From the NCBI GenBank assembly GCA_905236725.1, contig CAJOCT010000011.1:1-33021 (forward strand): a stretch of DNA of 33,021 nt, in the 5' to 3' direction. The notes beneath the pieces were generated by a model, which was not told the DNA's origin, ran no database searches, and saw nothing but the letters and a program-made list of their open reading frames with translations. Shown piece after piece: positions 8,993 to 16,986 of this stretch. Made by a program: the position numbers and the translations under genes. Source of the stretch: an uncultured Selenomonadaceae bacterium. Its GTDB lineage: Bacteria; Bacillota; Negativicutes; Selenomonadales; Selenomonadaceae. The first letter of the stretch is position 1; each line of letters starts with the position of its first letter.

Positions 8993-10187
8993 ACCGGAAA
9001 AAAAAATTGACGAAGAAAAAATTTCTGACGTTGAAGAGAAAAAATCTGACGCTGAAGAAAAAAATTTCGACGTTGAGAAAAAAAATTCCGATGACAAAAA
9101 AATTCTTGATTCAATCAACGAAGACGGCTTTAAAAGCAAGATCGGCAATTTTTTTGACGGAATTTCTCTGAAATACGTTTTGACTGTGGCGGGCGGCGCG
9201 TTGTTCTGCGTTTTGGTAATCGGCGCGGTTTTATTTTTCGCCGACTCTTACACAACCGAGCCGATTAAACGCGATATTGCCGCGGTTGAAGAAGAAAAGC
9301 GCGTTCACGTTAAAATTACCGGCGGAATGTCCACCGGCGAAATTGCCGATCAGCTTGAAGAAAAAGGCGTTATCAACAGCAGTTTGAAGTTCAGAATTTT
9401 GTCGAGACTGCGCGGATATGATGACAAGATGAAGCCCGGCACTTACATTTTTACGACGAATATGAGTTACGAGGAAGTTTTCATAAAAATTTTGAGCGGT
9501 GAAAAATATATCGTGACGTTGACAATTCCCGAAGGTTTCGACGTGAAAAAAATTGCCGAGCGACTCTATGAATCGGACTTGGCGGACAAAGAAGACTTTC
9601 TGAAAGCGGCAAAAGATTTTACGCCTTACCCTTACATGAAAAAGCACAAAAACGTTTTATTCGCGGCGGAGGGTTTTTTGTTCCCCGACACTTACGAAAT
9701 TGAAAGCGACGCATCCGTCGAAGAAATTTTGAAACTTTTGTCCGACGAATTCGACAGAAAATTAACGCCTGAAATGCGTGAGAAAGCCGAGCAAATGAAT
9801 TTATCAATTTACGACCTGACGATTTTGGCGTCACTTGTTGAAAAAGAAGTTCGTTACCCTGAAGACCGCCCGATCGTTGCACAAGTTTTTTTGAAACGTC
9901 TGCAAATGAAAATGCCGTTGCAAACCGACGCAACTTTGCAATATTTGATGGACACACCGAAGGAAGATGTTTCAATCGAAGACACGCAGATAAATTCGCC
10001 TTACAACACTTATCAGCATAACGGATTGCCGCCGGGACCGATTGCATCGCCGGGACTTGAGTCGATAAACTCGGTTTTAAATCCTGCGGACACTGATTAT
10101 TTATATTTCGTGGCGGACAGGAGCGGTCACAATCATTACGCGACGACTTACGAAGAGCATATGGAATTGGTCAACCAATACAGATAA
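8982..10187 (+). CDS. mltG: Endolytic peptidoglycan transglycosylase MltG
   Basis: Membrane-anchored lytic transglycosylase that cuts nascent glycan strands and sets their length. The layout is a charged cytoplasmic N-terminus with a loose repeat of D-x-E-E-K-K units (about residues 5-45), one membrane segment (LTVAGGALFCVLVIGAVLFF, about 65-85), a LysM-like part around IPEGFDVKKIAERLY, and the YceG catalytic domain with glutamate E287 in LASLVEKEVRYPEDRP. It ends with NTYQHNGLPPGPIASPG and FVADRSGHNHYATTYEEH. ATG 8982 is chosen because AGG precedes it closely; ATG 8973, three codons upstream, is possible. The gene overlaps the DUF1292 gene. Confidence 0.95.
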   Translation: MSTEPEKKIDEEKISDVEEKKSDAEEKNFDVEKKNSDDKKILDSINEDGFKSKIGNFFDGISLKYVLTVAGGALFCVLVIGAVLFFADSYTTEPIKRDIAAVEEEKRVHVKITGGMSTGEIADQLEEKGVINSSLKFRILSRLRGYDDKMKPGTYIFTTNMSYEEVFIKILSGEKYIVTLTIPEGFDVKKIAERLYESDLADKEDFLKAAKDFTPYPYMKKHKNVLFAAEGFLFPDTYEIESDASVEEILKLLSDEFDRKLTPEMREKAEQMNLSIYDLTILASLVEKEVRYPEDRPIVAQVFLKRLQMKMPLQTDATLQYLMDTPKEDVSIEDTQINSPYNTYQHNGLPPGPIASPGLESINSVLNPADTDYLYFVADRSGHNHYATTYEEHMELVNQYR

Positions 10188-10199
10188 CGGGAGAAAAAA

Positions 10200-11411
10200 T
10201 TGAATAAAATTGAATTGCTTGCGCCTGCGGGAAATTTTGAAAAACTGCAGGCGGCTTTAATTTACGGAGCGGATGCGGTTTATATCGGCGGAAAAAATTT
10301 CAGTCTGCGTGCTTACGGCGACAATTTCACCGAAAAAGAAATTTTGCAGGCCGTCGAATTTACTCATTCGCTCGGGAAAAAAATTTATGTCACGGTGAAT
10401 ATTTTCGCGCATAACGACGACATTGAAAAAATTTCCGATTGGCTGAAATTTTTAGATTCAAGCGGAGTTGACGCGATTTTAATTTCTGACTTGGGAATTT
10501 TATCGCTTGCGAAAAGTTTGACGAAAAATCTTGAATTTCACATAAGCACGCAGGCAAATGTCACGAATTATCGCGCGGCAAATTTTTTTCACGATTTCGG
10601 AGCAAGTCGAATTGTTTTGGCTCGTGAATTGACTTTTGACGAAATAAAAAAAATTAAGTCCGAAACTTCCGCCGAACTCGAAATTTTTGTTCACGGCGCA
10701 ATGTGCATTTCGTATTCCGGCAGATGTTATCTTTCGCACTATTTGACGGGACGCGACGGAAATAAAGGCGAATGCACTCATTCCTGTCGCTGGAAATATT
10801 CTCTCGTCGAAGAAAAACGCGCGGGAGAATTTTTTTCCGTGACTGAAGACGATCGCGGCGCATATATTATGAACTCGAAAGATTTATGTTTGTTGCCGCA
10901 TATCGACAAAATTATTGATTGCGGCATAACTTCTCTGAAAATTGAAGGGCGAATGAAAAGCGTCAATTATGTTGCGGGCGTGGTGAAAACTTATCGGGCG
11001 GCGATTGACAGTTATTTGAAAAATCCCGCCGAATTTAAAATTTTTGACGAATGGATTTCCGAACTCGACAAAGTTGCTCATCGACCGTATACGACGGGAT
11101 TTTTTATTTCCGACAATCAGTCGACGCAAATTTATGACACGTCGAAACCTAAACGCACTTCGGAATTTTTGGGGATTGTGAGAAAATTCGACGCAAAAAA
11201 AAATATCGCACTGATTGAACAGCGCGGTAAATTTGAAGTTAATCAGCTTGTTGAATTTTTTCAGCCGCACGGAAAAACTTTTCAACAAAAAATTTCCAAA
11301 ATGTTCGACGCGGAAACCGGTGAAGAAATTTTTTCAGCTCCGCACGCTCAACAACTCATAAAAATTCCCGTCGAAAAACCTGTCGAAATTTGGACGCTTA
11401 TGCGTTCATAA
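10200..11411 (+). CDS. trhP: U32 family protein, tRNA 5-hydroxyuridine synthesis protein TrhP
   Basis: Peptidase-U32-type protein of 403 residues. It opens with ELLAPAGNFEKLQAALIYGADAVYIGG and has the iron-sulfur cysteine set C169, C176, C192 and C196 (CISYSGRC and CTHSCRW), then SLKIEGRMKSVNYVA. Members of this size next to mltG in Firmicutes correspond to the TrhP proteins that make 5-hydroxyuridine at tRNA position 34 using prephenate; the older name is collagenase-like protease. The start is TTG 10200 with GGGAG at 10190-10194, 12 bp after mltG. Its stop overlaps the converging TtcA-like gene by six bases, with no terminator between them. Confidence 0.88.
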   Translation: MNKIELLAPAGNFEKLQAALIYGADAVYIGGKNFSLRAYGDNFTEKEILQAVEFTHSLGKKIYVTVNIFAHNDDIEKISDWLKFLDSSGVDAILISDLGILSLAKSLTKNLEFHISTQANVTNYRAANFFHDFGASRIVLARELTFDEIKKIKSETSAELEIFVHGAMCISYSGRCYLSHYLTGRDGNKGECTHSCRWKYSLVEEKRAGEFFSVTEDDRGAYIMNSKDLCLLPHIDKIIDCGITSLKIEGRMKSVNYVAGVVKTYRAAIDSYLKNPAEFKIFDEWISELDKVAHRPYTTGFFISDNQSTQIYDTSKPKRTSEFLGIVRKFDAKKNIALIEQRGKFEVNQLVEFFQPHGKTFQQKISKMFDAETGEEIFSAPHAQQLIKIPVEKPVEIWTLMRS

Positions 11412-12197
11412 ATTTTTTTTTACATAAGAATAATAAATTTTTTTCATATCCTGCCGAGATTTTTTTTCGTCCCAAAGTTCGCCGACGGAATTTTTTCTCA
11501 TTGCGGCGGTCAAATGTTGAAATAAATCGGGAAAAATTTTATTTAAATCGGTTATGAGATTTTTCACGGTCTGCCGGTTCGTTTTTCCGTCAATCGGGCA
11601 AGGAGATTTCACGACTTCAAAATTTTTTTCTTCGACGAATTTTTCAATTTCAAATTCGCGCAGATAAATCAAAGGACGAATGACGGTTAAATTCGTTCGA
11701 CTCAAAAAAGTTTTCGGCAAAAAAGTTGTCAGCTGTCCCGACGAAAGCAAACTCATAAAAAAAGTTTCCACCGCGTCGTCAAGATGATGGGCATAAGCAA
11801 CTTTATCGGCTCCGATTTCATTGGCAACCCTGTTCACTGCCGCGCGTCGAAAATATGCGCAAGTGAAGCAGGGTTTTTTATTTTTTTGTGCGGCAATCGT
11901 CCCCGCAATATCGGTTTTCAAATATTTGTGCGGAATTTTTAAATCGTCGCAGAATTTTTTTAATTTTTCAGAAGTATGCTCAAAATTTTCATCGAATTGC
12001 GGGTCAACGGTCAGCGCATACAGTGAAAAATTTCGCGCAATTTTTTCTCGCAAAACTGTCAGAGCATAAGTTAAAAATAAACTGTCTTTTCCTCCCGATA
12101 AACCGACTAAAATTTTATCTCCGTCTTGAATCAAATCAAATTCAACTACCGCACGAATCAATTTACTGAAAAGTTGTTGCGGCAAAATTTTTTCCAT
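11406..12197 (-). CDS. TtcA-family tRNA thiolation protein (PP-loop ATPase)
   Basis: 263-residue PP-loop protein. The ATP pyrophosphatase motif LVGLSGGKDSLFL lies near residue 35. CFTCAYFRRAAVNRVANE supplies a CxxC pair and KSPCPIDGKTNRQTVK a third cysteine, matching the three cysteines that hold the iron-sulfur cluster in TtcA, which makes 2-thiocytidine at tRNA position 32. HHLDDAVETFFMSLL is the usual family segment. ATG 12197 is preferred over the in-frame GTG at 12206, because the GAGG site sits 8 bases before that ATG. It is divergent from the large U32 gene and converges on trhP. TtuA-like members of the same superfamily remain possible, hence no gene symbol. Confidence 0.85.
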   Translation of the reverse strand: MEKILPQQLFSKLIRAVVEFDLIQDGDKILVGLSGGKDSLFLTYALTVLREKIARNFSLYALTVDPQFDENFEHTSEKLKKFCDDLKIPHKYLKTDIAGTIAAQKNKKPCFTCAYFRRAAVNRVANEIGADKVAYAHHLDDAVETFFMSLLSSGQLTTFLPKTFLSRTNLTVIRPLIYLREFEIEKFVEEKNFEVVKSPCPIDGKTNRQTVKNLITDLNKIFPDLFQHLTAAMRKNSVGELWDEKKSRQDMKKIYYSYVKKNL

Positions 12198-12222
12198 TTC
12201 ATTCACCTCGAATTTTTTTATA

Positions 12223-12252
12223 TTGTAACATAATTTCTTTTTGTGGTATCAT
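12223..12252 (+). promoter_or_regulatory. Possible promoter for the double-U32 gene
   Basis: TTGTAA (12223-12228) and TATCAT (12247-12252) with an 18-bp spacer lie in the gap between divergent genes, 33 bp before the TTG start. Boxes for the opposite gene were not clear. Confidence 0.4.
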
Positions 12253-12285
12253 TGGCGAAAATTTTTATTGAGAGAAGGGATTTTT

Positions 12286-14682
12286 TTGGCAGAATTATTG
12301 GCACCGGCAGGAAGTTTCGAAGCGTTAAAAGCCGCAGTCGAGGCAGGAGCTGACGCAGTTTATTTGGCAGGAAAAAATTTCGGAGCGCGAGCATATGCAG
12401 AAAATTTTTCGCAAGAAAGCATGGTACAAGCGGTAAAATTTGCACATCTCAGAAATGTTTCGATCCATGTCACGGCCAACACACTTATTTCCGACGACGA
12501 AATTTCGAATTTTGTAAGGTATATCGAATTTTTATGTCAAGCAAACGTCGACGCAATTTTGGTTCAAGATTTGGGAGCAGCGTCAATCATTAAGCAAATT
12601 GCGCCGAAAATGCCTTTGCATGCCTCAACGCAAATGACAATTCATAATTTGGAAGGCGTTTTGATGTTGGCTGAATTGGGATTTAGCCGTGTGGTATTGA
12701 GCAGAGAACTTTCTTTGAAAGAAATTGAGTATATATCTAAGAATTCTCCTATTGAGACGGAAATTTTTATTCATGGTGCTTTGTGCGTATGTTATTCGGG
12801 ACAATGTTTAATGAGCAGTATGATCGGCGGACGTTCGGGAAATCGCGGGCGTTGCGCTCAACCTTGCAGGCTTCCTTATATTTTGGTTGACTCGAATGGC
12901 AATGATATTTTAAAAAATTCTGCGGGCGAATATCTTTTAAGCCCCAAAGATTTAAATACACTGAACATTTTGCCCAAAATTCTTTCAACAGAGGTTACTT
13001 CTCTAAAAATTGAAGGCAGGATGAAACGACCCGAATACGTTGCAACCGTTGTAAAAATTTATCGCGATGCCATTGACAGATGTGGAAAAAGCGAAGTTTT
13101 TAATGTTACTGCTGAAGAAAATAAAAAACTTGCACAAATATTTAATCGCGATTTTACTACAGCATACCTTGAAAAAAATCCGGGTAAAAATCTAATCAGT
13201 GACAAACGCCCAAATAATCGCGGAATTTTAGCTGGTAGAGTTGTGAAAATTCGGCAAAATGAACTTGCTTTAAAACTTGTTGAACAAATTAACGAGGGTG
13301 ATCAAATTGAAATTTGGGTAAAAGTCGGAGGTCGCAAAAATTTCACAGTAAAAAAAATTAGATTTGAAGATGAGCTTTGTATCATTGAGATTAATGACAC
13401 ACGTGGGATTAAAATTCATGACAGGGTATTTAAAATTTTCGATGCTAAACTTATATCTGAAGCAAGAAAATTTTTTAAGAACGAATCGCCAATAAAAAAA
13501 ATCTCTGTTACAGCTGAAGTTTATGCCGAAATTGGCAAACCTCTGACTTTGGTAATGACTGATGAAGATGGAAACTCGGCTGAATCTAAAACAAATTTTT
13601 CTGCAGAAATCGCAAAAAATGCACCTTTAACTTTGGACGTCTTGAAAAAACAAATTGGCAGATTAGGTAACACAATCTTTAATTTAACAGATATAACTGC
13701 TAAAATCGGTTCAAATTTAATGGTGCCGTTAAGTGAAATAAATGAAGTACGCAGAAAAGTTGTAGAGTCTCTTGAAAAACATCGCCTTGAGAAATTTGAT
13801 AAGAAATTTTTCATCCCTGTTTCAAAAGATTTAAAGATTTTCGAGCCGTATCATGCAAAAAGCACGGAATTGATTGCCCAAATTGATACCCTCGAAAAGT
13901 TAAACATTGCCATTGAAAATGGTGCAGATGCAGTTTTGTACGGAGGGGAAAATTTTTGTAGCAGGATGGTCGGAATTGAGGAAATTCTGGAAGCCTTGAA
14001 TATAATCCATTCCACAGGGAAAAAATTTTATCTGGCAACTCCACGAATTATTCGCGATGCAGAAATCGATGATTTAAAAAATGTTCTAAAATTAGGAAAA
14101 TTCGATGCGGTTTATGTTCACAATCTTGCCACATTGCGGTTAGTAAAACAGTTAGTTTCGGTGCCGATACATTCGGATTTTTCGTTGCCAACTTTTAATA
14201 GCTTAACGATAAATTTTTTTAAAAATCTCGGGGTAAAAAGCGTAACTCTTTCTCCGGAATTGACGTTGGAACAAATCAAAGATTTAACCAAAAAATCAAG
14301 TTTACCTGTTGAATGTATTGTGCATGGACGTACAGAGCTGATGATTTCTTCTTACTGTGTACTTGGAAACTTTTTAGGAAAAAATTACGGTAAAAAGTGC
14401 AGTCATATCTGTAAAATCGACAACTTTTACTTAAAAGATAGAAAAAATATCTTATTTCCTGTCAAAACAGATCAATTCTGCCGAATGCACATTTTAAATT
14501 CAAAAATTTTATCTATGATTGAACACAGAACAGCTTTTGAAAATGTGGCAAAAATTCGCGTGGATTGTCGAGACATGGATTTTGGAGAAATGGCGGAGGT
14601 TATTTCTGCCTATAAGTTAGGTGGAAATGAAATCGAAAATTTTACTCGAGGACACTATTTTCGAGGTATAACATGCACTTAA
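12286..14682 (+). CDS. Double-domain U32 family protein (RlhA/TrhP-like, with DUF3656-type middle)
   Basis: 798 residues. The first U32 domain (1-340) begins AELLAPAGSFEALKAAVEAGADAVYLAGKNFG and carries cysteines in CVCYSGQC and RGRCAQPC, then SLKIEGRMKRPEYVA. A beta-rich middle section (about 345-510) matches the place of DUF3656. A second U32-like domain follows (about 535-798: LEKLNIAIENGADAVLYGGENF, then YCVLGNFLG and KCSHIC with FCRMHILNSK). Proteins with this layout include E. coli RlhA, which hydroxylates C2501 of 23S rRNA; RNA hydroxylation is inferred here. The start is TTG 12286 after AAGGGA. Codon choice becomes less GCG/TCG-rich after roughly the first 150 codons. Confidence 0.85.
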   Translation: MAELLAPAGSFEALKAAVEAGADAVYLAGKNFGARAYAENFSQESMVQAVKFAHLRNVSIHVTANTLISDDEISNFVRYIEFLCQANVDAILVQDLGAASIIKQIAPKMPLHASTQMTIHNLEGVLMLAELGFSRVVLSRELSLKEIEYISKNSPIETEIFIHGALCVCYSGQCLMSSMIGGRSGNRGRCAQPCRLPYILVDSNGNDILKNSAGEYLLSPKDLNTLNILPKILSTEVTSLKIEGRMKRPEYVATVVKIYRDAIDRCGKSEVFNVTAEENKKLAQIFNRDFTTAYLEKNPGKNLISDKRPNNRGILAGRVVKIRQNELALKLVEQINEGDQIEIWVKVGGRKNFTVKKIRFEDELCIIEINDTRGIKIHDRVFKIFDAKLISEARKFFKNESPIKKISVTAEVYAEIGKPLTLVMTDEDGNSAESKTNFSAEIAKNAPLTLDVLKKQIGRLGNTIFNLTDITAKIGSNLMVPLSEINEVRRKVVESLEKHRLEKFDKKFFIPVSKDLKIFEPYHAKSTELIAQIDTLEKLNIAIENGADAVLYGGENFCSRMVGIEEILEALNIIHSTGKKFYLATPRIIRDAEIDDLKNVLKLGKFDAVYVHNLATLRLVKQLVSVPIHSDFSLPTFNSLTINFFKNLGVKSVTLSPELTLEQIKDLTKKSSLPVECIVHGRTELMISSYCVLGNFLGKNYGKKCSHICKIDNFYLKDRKNILFPVKTDQFCRMHILNSKILSMIEHRTAFENVAKIRVDCRDMDFGEMAEVISAYKLGGNEIENFTRGHYFRGITCT

Positions 14683-14683
14683 A

Positions 14684-15073
14684 TCAAAAATGGAAATGAT
14701 TCATCATTCTTTTGGTAAGAGACAGGGCATCATCTGATTTATGTTTCAATAAGTAATCTAAAGTTGAAACGTTAAAAAATGATGTTATCGGAATATATCT
14801 GTTGTACTTTCTAAAATCTCCCCACTGCATAAGTTTATGATGTAATGTTTGAATATCTGATTTTGTAGCATGATTTTTTTTCAAAATACGATTAAGAAAA
14901 ACATCATTACAAATTTTTTCAAAAATTTCATCAATCAGTTGCGGATTATTTTTATCACAGCTATACCTCTCAATTAACTTCACTGAAGTCTTTGAAATTA
15001 AAAATGCTCTATATATTCCGGTAAAAAATACGGCTGTAACTGTAAAAAAAAGTAAAATCCAAAAAATTTTCAT
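14684..15073 (-). CDS. Small membrane-anchored protein of unknown function
   Basis: 129 residues, not recognised. ATG 15073 follows GGAGG 5 bases upstream on the minus strand, a strong start. Residues 3-22 (IFWILLFFTVTAVFFTGIY) form a single hydrophobic segment, followed by a basic, helical soluble part of about 105 residues with no catalytic motif that I can name. The gene ends one base from the stop of the converging U32 gene. It is divergent from the cobalamin methyltransferase, and their start codons are about 120 bp apart. Confidence 0.7.
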   Translation of the reverse strand: MKIFWILLFFTVTAVFFTGIYRAFLISKTSVKLIERYSCDKNNPQLIDEIFEKICNDVFLNRILKKNHATKSDIQTLHHKLMQWGDFRKYNRYIPITSFFNVSTLDYLLKHKSDDALSLTKRMMNHFHF

Positions 15074-15086
15074 TATGACCTCCATA

Positions 15087-15115
15087 TTCACAAAAAAATT
15101 TTTTTATGTTATCAT
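15087..15115 (+). promoter_or_regulatory. Predicted promoter for the cobalamin methyltransferase gene
   Basis: TTCACA (15087-15092) and TATCAT (15110-15115), 17-bp spacer, with a TG at 15107-15108 giving an extended -10 element. The leader would be about 75 bases; it is too short for, and shows no box of, a cobalamin riboswitch. Confidence 0.5.
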
Positions 15116-15194
15116 GTACCGTGTATGAGCGTTATATCGGTTGAATCGAACGGCTACGGGGGTATTTTACCATATTGGAGGTATCATTACAAAA

Positions 15195-15917
15195 ATGAAA
15201 AATTTTGATACGGTAGGTACTTTTTTCGGGATTGGTGTGGGACCTGGAGATTCTGAGCTTTTGACATTAAAAGCAGTTAATGCTTTGAAGATGTCTAATG
15301 TTGTAATTGCTCCCAAGACTGAAAAAAAAGAGGGGAGTGTAGCTCTGTCTATTGCCAGACCATATATTTTGCCAGATGTGGAAATTGTTTACCAAACTTT
15401 TCCTATGGTACAAAATTTTAAAGACTTACCTCAAATTTTCGAGCATAATAAAGAGGAGATACTCCGTTTTCTTAGGGCGGGTAAAAATGTTGCGTTCCTG
15501 ACACTTGGGGATCCGATGTTTTACAGCACTTACATATATATTTTTAGATTGTTAAAAGAGCTTGGTGTTAAAATCAAGACTATAGCAGGTATACCTTCTT
15601 TTTTGGCAATTTCAAGTTACATTGAAAAACCTCTTTCATTTGGAAACGATATTTTAACTGTAATTCCTTCTACTGCTGATCCGAATAAGATTGCAAATGC
15701 ATTAAAAAATTCAGATGTAGCTGTGTTAATGAAGGTTTATAAAAATTTTGATCAAATAGTTGATATGCTCAAAAATGAAGATATGTCAAAAGAAGCGGTT
15801 TTGGTTAGCAGATGCGGATTAAACGGCGAAAAAATTATAAATAACGTTGAAGAACACAAATTTGAAAAAATAAATTATCTGTCCACTATTTTGACTCGAC
15901 GTAATCAACAATATTAA
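15195..15917 (+). CDS. cbiL: Precorrin-2 / cobalt-factor II C20-methyltransferase
   Basis: Tetrapyrrole methylase fold of 240 residues. It has the N-terminal GIGVGPGDSELLTLKAVNAL loop, FLTLGDPMFYSTYIYIFRLL, and TIAGIPSFLAISSYI, a set characteristic of the CobI/CbiL subgroup that methylates C20 of the corrin precursor with SAM. An anaerobic lifestyle favours the CbiL name. ATG 15195 is used although GGAGG (15177-15181) is 13 bases away; no better in-frame ATG exists. No other corrin-pathway gene is present here. It is followed after 20 bp by a substrate-binding lipoprotein, probably in the same transcript. Confidence 0.87.
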   Translation: MKNFDTVGTFFGIGVGPGDSELLTLKAVNALKMSNVVIAPKTEKKEGSVALSIARPYILPDVEIVYQTFPMVQNFKDLPQIFEHNKEEILRFLRAGKNVAFLTLGDPMFYSTYIYIFRLLKELGVKIKTIAGIPSFLAISSYIEKPLSFGNDILTVIPSTADPNKIANALKNSDVAVLMKVYKNFDQIVDMLKNEDMSKEAVLVSRCGLNGEKIINNVEEHKFEKINYLSTILTRRNQQY

Positions 15918-15937
15918 ACAGCAAGGGGATCAAATTG

Positions 15938-16882
15938 ATGAAAAAAATTTTTTTTGCTGTAACGTTCGGGATGTGTATTTTTTTTTCTGCGTGTAGTCAA
16001 GACAGCTCTTTATCAGTTCGTAATAACGTAGAGAGTTTCGTGACAATAGAAGATGATTTAGGGAACGAAATTATTTTTAAGGAAAAACCTAAAAGGATCG
16101 TCGTGACTTCAGCCTCTTTTATGGAATCGCTTCATTCAGTCGGTGCCAATATTGTGGGTTACCCCGAATCTAAAAATAAAGCTCCGGAATGGGCTAAGAA
16201 TATTCCTAACATAGGTCATGTCTATCAAATTGACGTGGAACGTTTACTTGCATGCAATCCGGATTTGGTAGTCATAAACGCAGGAATGAATGAAAAAATA
16301 TTAGATATACTTAATAAAAATGATATTTCTGCGTTGGTTATAAAAATGAAAACGTATGATGAAGTCAAGCACGCCTTAAAAATTTTTTCCAAATTAAGTG
16401 ACAATCCCGAAAAAGGCGAACAGCTGATAAAAAAAATGGATGACGATATTCAAAATATTGTTGATAAAATTCCTGAGGAAAAAAAACAAGTAACAATTAT
16501 TCATAGCACCACTCAAGGTATGTCTATTCAAACAGATAACAGCATTGCAGGGAATATTGTAAAAATGTTGGGATGGGAAAATATTACATCGGATATACTG
16601 TCACCAGAAGAAAACACCGATTCAATAGCTTATAGCATGGAAACTTTGACTGAACGAAATCCGGAAATAATTTTCGTCACCAGTATGGGAAATCCGGATG
16701 AAATAAAATTAAAAATGGATCAGCTGATAGCATCCAATGAAGCGTGGCAATCGCTTCAAGCAATTAAACATAACCGGCTTTATTACTTGCCACAGGACAT
16801 GTTTTTGTTGAGTCCGGGATTAGATTATCCAAAAGCGGTGAAGTATATGGCACGCTTGGTTTATCCCGACATTTTCAAATAA
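15938..16882 (+). CDS. ABC transporter substrate-binding lipoprotein, BtuF/FepB-like
   Basis: 314 residues. A lipoprotein signal peptide (MKKIFFAVTFGMCIFFSAC) ends in the lipobox Cys at about residue 19. The mature part has the helical-backbone binding-protein pattern of the BtuF/FepB class: IEDDLGNEIIFKEKPKRIVVTSASF, then VDVERLLACNPDLVV-like text and a C-terminal HNRLYYLPQDMFLLSPGLDYPKAVKYMARL. Such proteins bind corrinoids, haem or siderophores and deliver them to a BtuCD-type permease. Its position directly after cbiL suggests a corrinoid, but that is inference. The permease and ATPase genes are missing from the vicinity, so it is an orphan. ATG 15938 follows AAGGGG at 15923-15928. Confidence 0.85.
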   Translation: MKKIFFAVTFGMCIFFSACSQDSSLSVRNNVESFVTIEDDLGNEIIFKEKPKRIVVTSASFMESLHSVGANIVGYPESKNKAPEWAKNIPNIGHVYQIDVERLLACNPDLVVINAGMNEKILDILNKNDISALVIKMKTYDEVKHALKIFSKLSDNPEKGEQLIKKMDDDIQNIVDKIPEEKKQVTIIHSTTQGMSIQTDNSIAGNIVKMLGWENITSDILSPEENTDSIAYSMETLTERNPEIIFVTSMGNPDEIKLKMDQLIASNEAWQSLQAIKHNRLYYLPQDMFLLSPGLDYPKAVKYMARLVYPDIFK

Positions 16883-16921
16883 AAATTTTCAAAAATTTTA
16901 TTTGAAGACGTTTTTTAGATG

Positions 16922-16950
16922 TTGAAAATGATTACCTAATGTTGTAAAAT
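16922..16950 (+). promoter_or_regulatory. Predicted sigma-70-type promoter for the AAA_14 gene
   Basis: TTGAAA (16922-16927) and TAAAAT (16945-16950) with a 17-bp spacer, 36 bp before the chosen start. Confidence 0.6.
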
Positions 16951-16986
16951 GAGAACGTGAGTTTTGTAAAAAAGGGGGGAACGCGC

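Noticed and set aside
15116-15194. Possible cobalamin riboswitch before cbiL
   Set aside because: The leader is under 80 bases and no B12-box-like conserved element is visible, whereas these riboswitches are about 200 bases.
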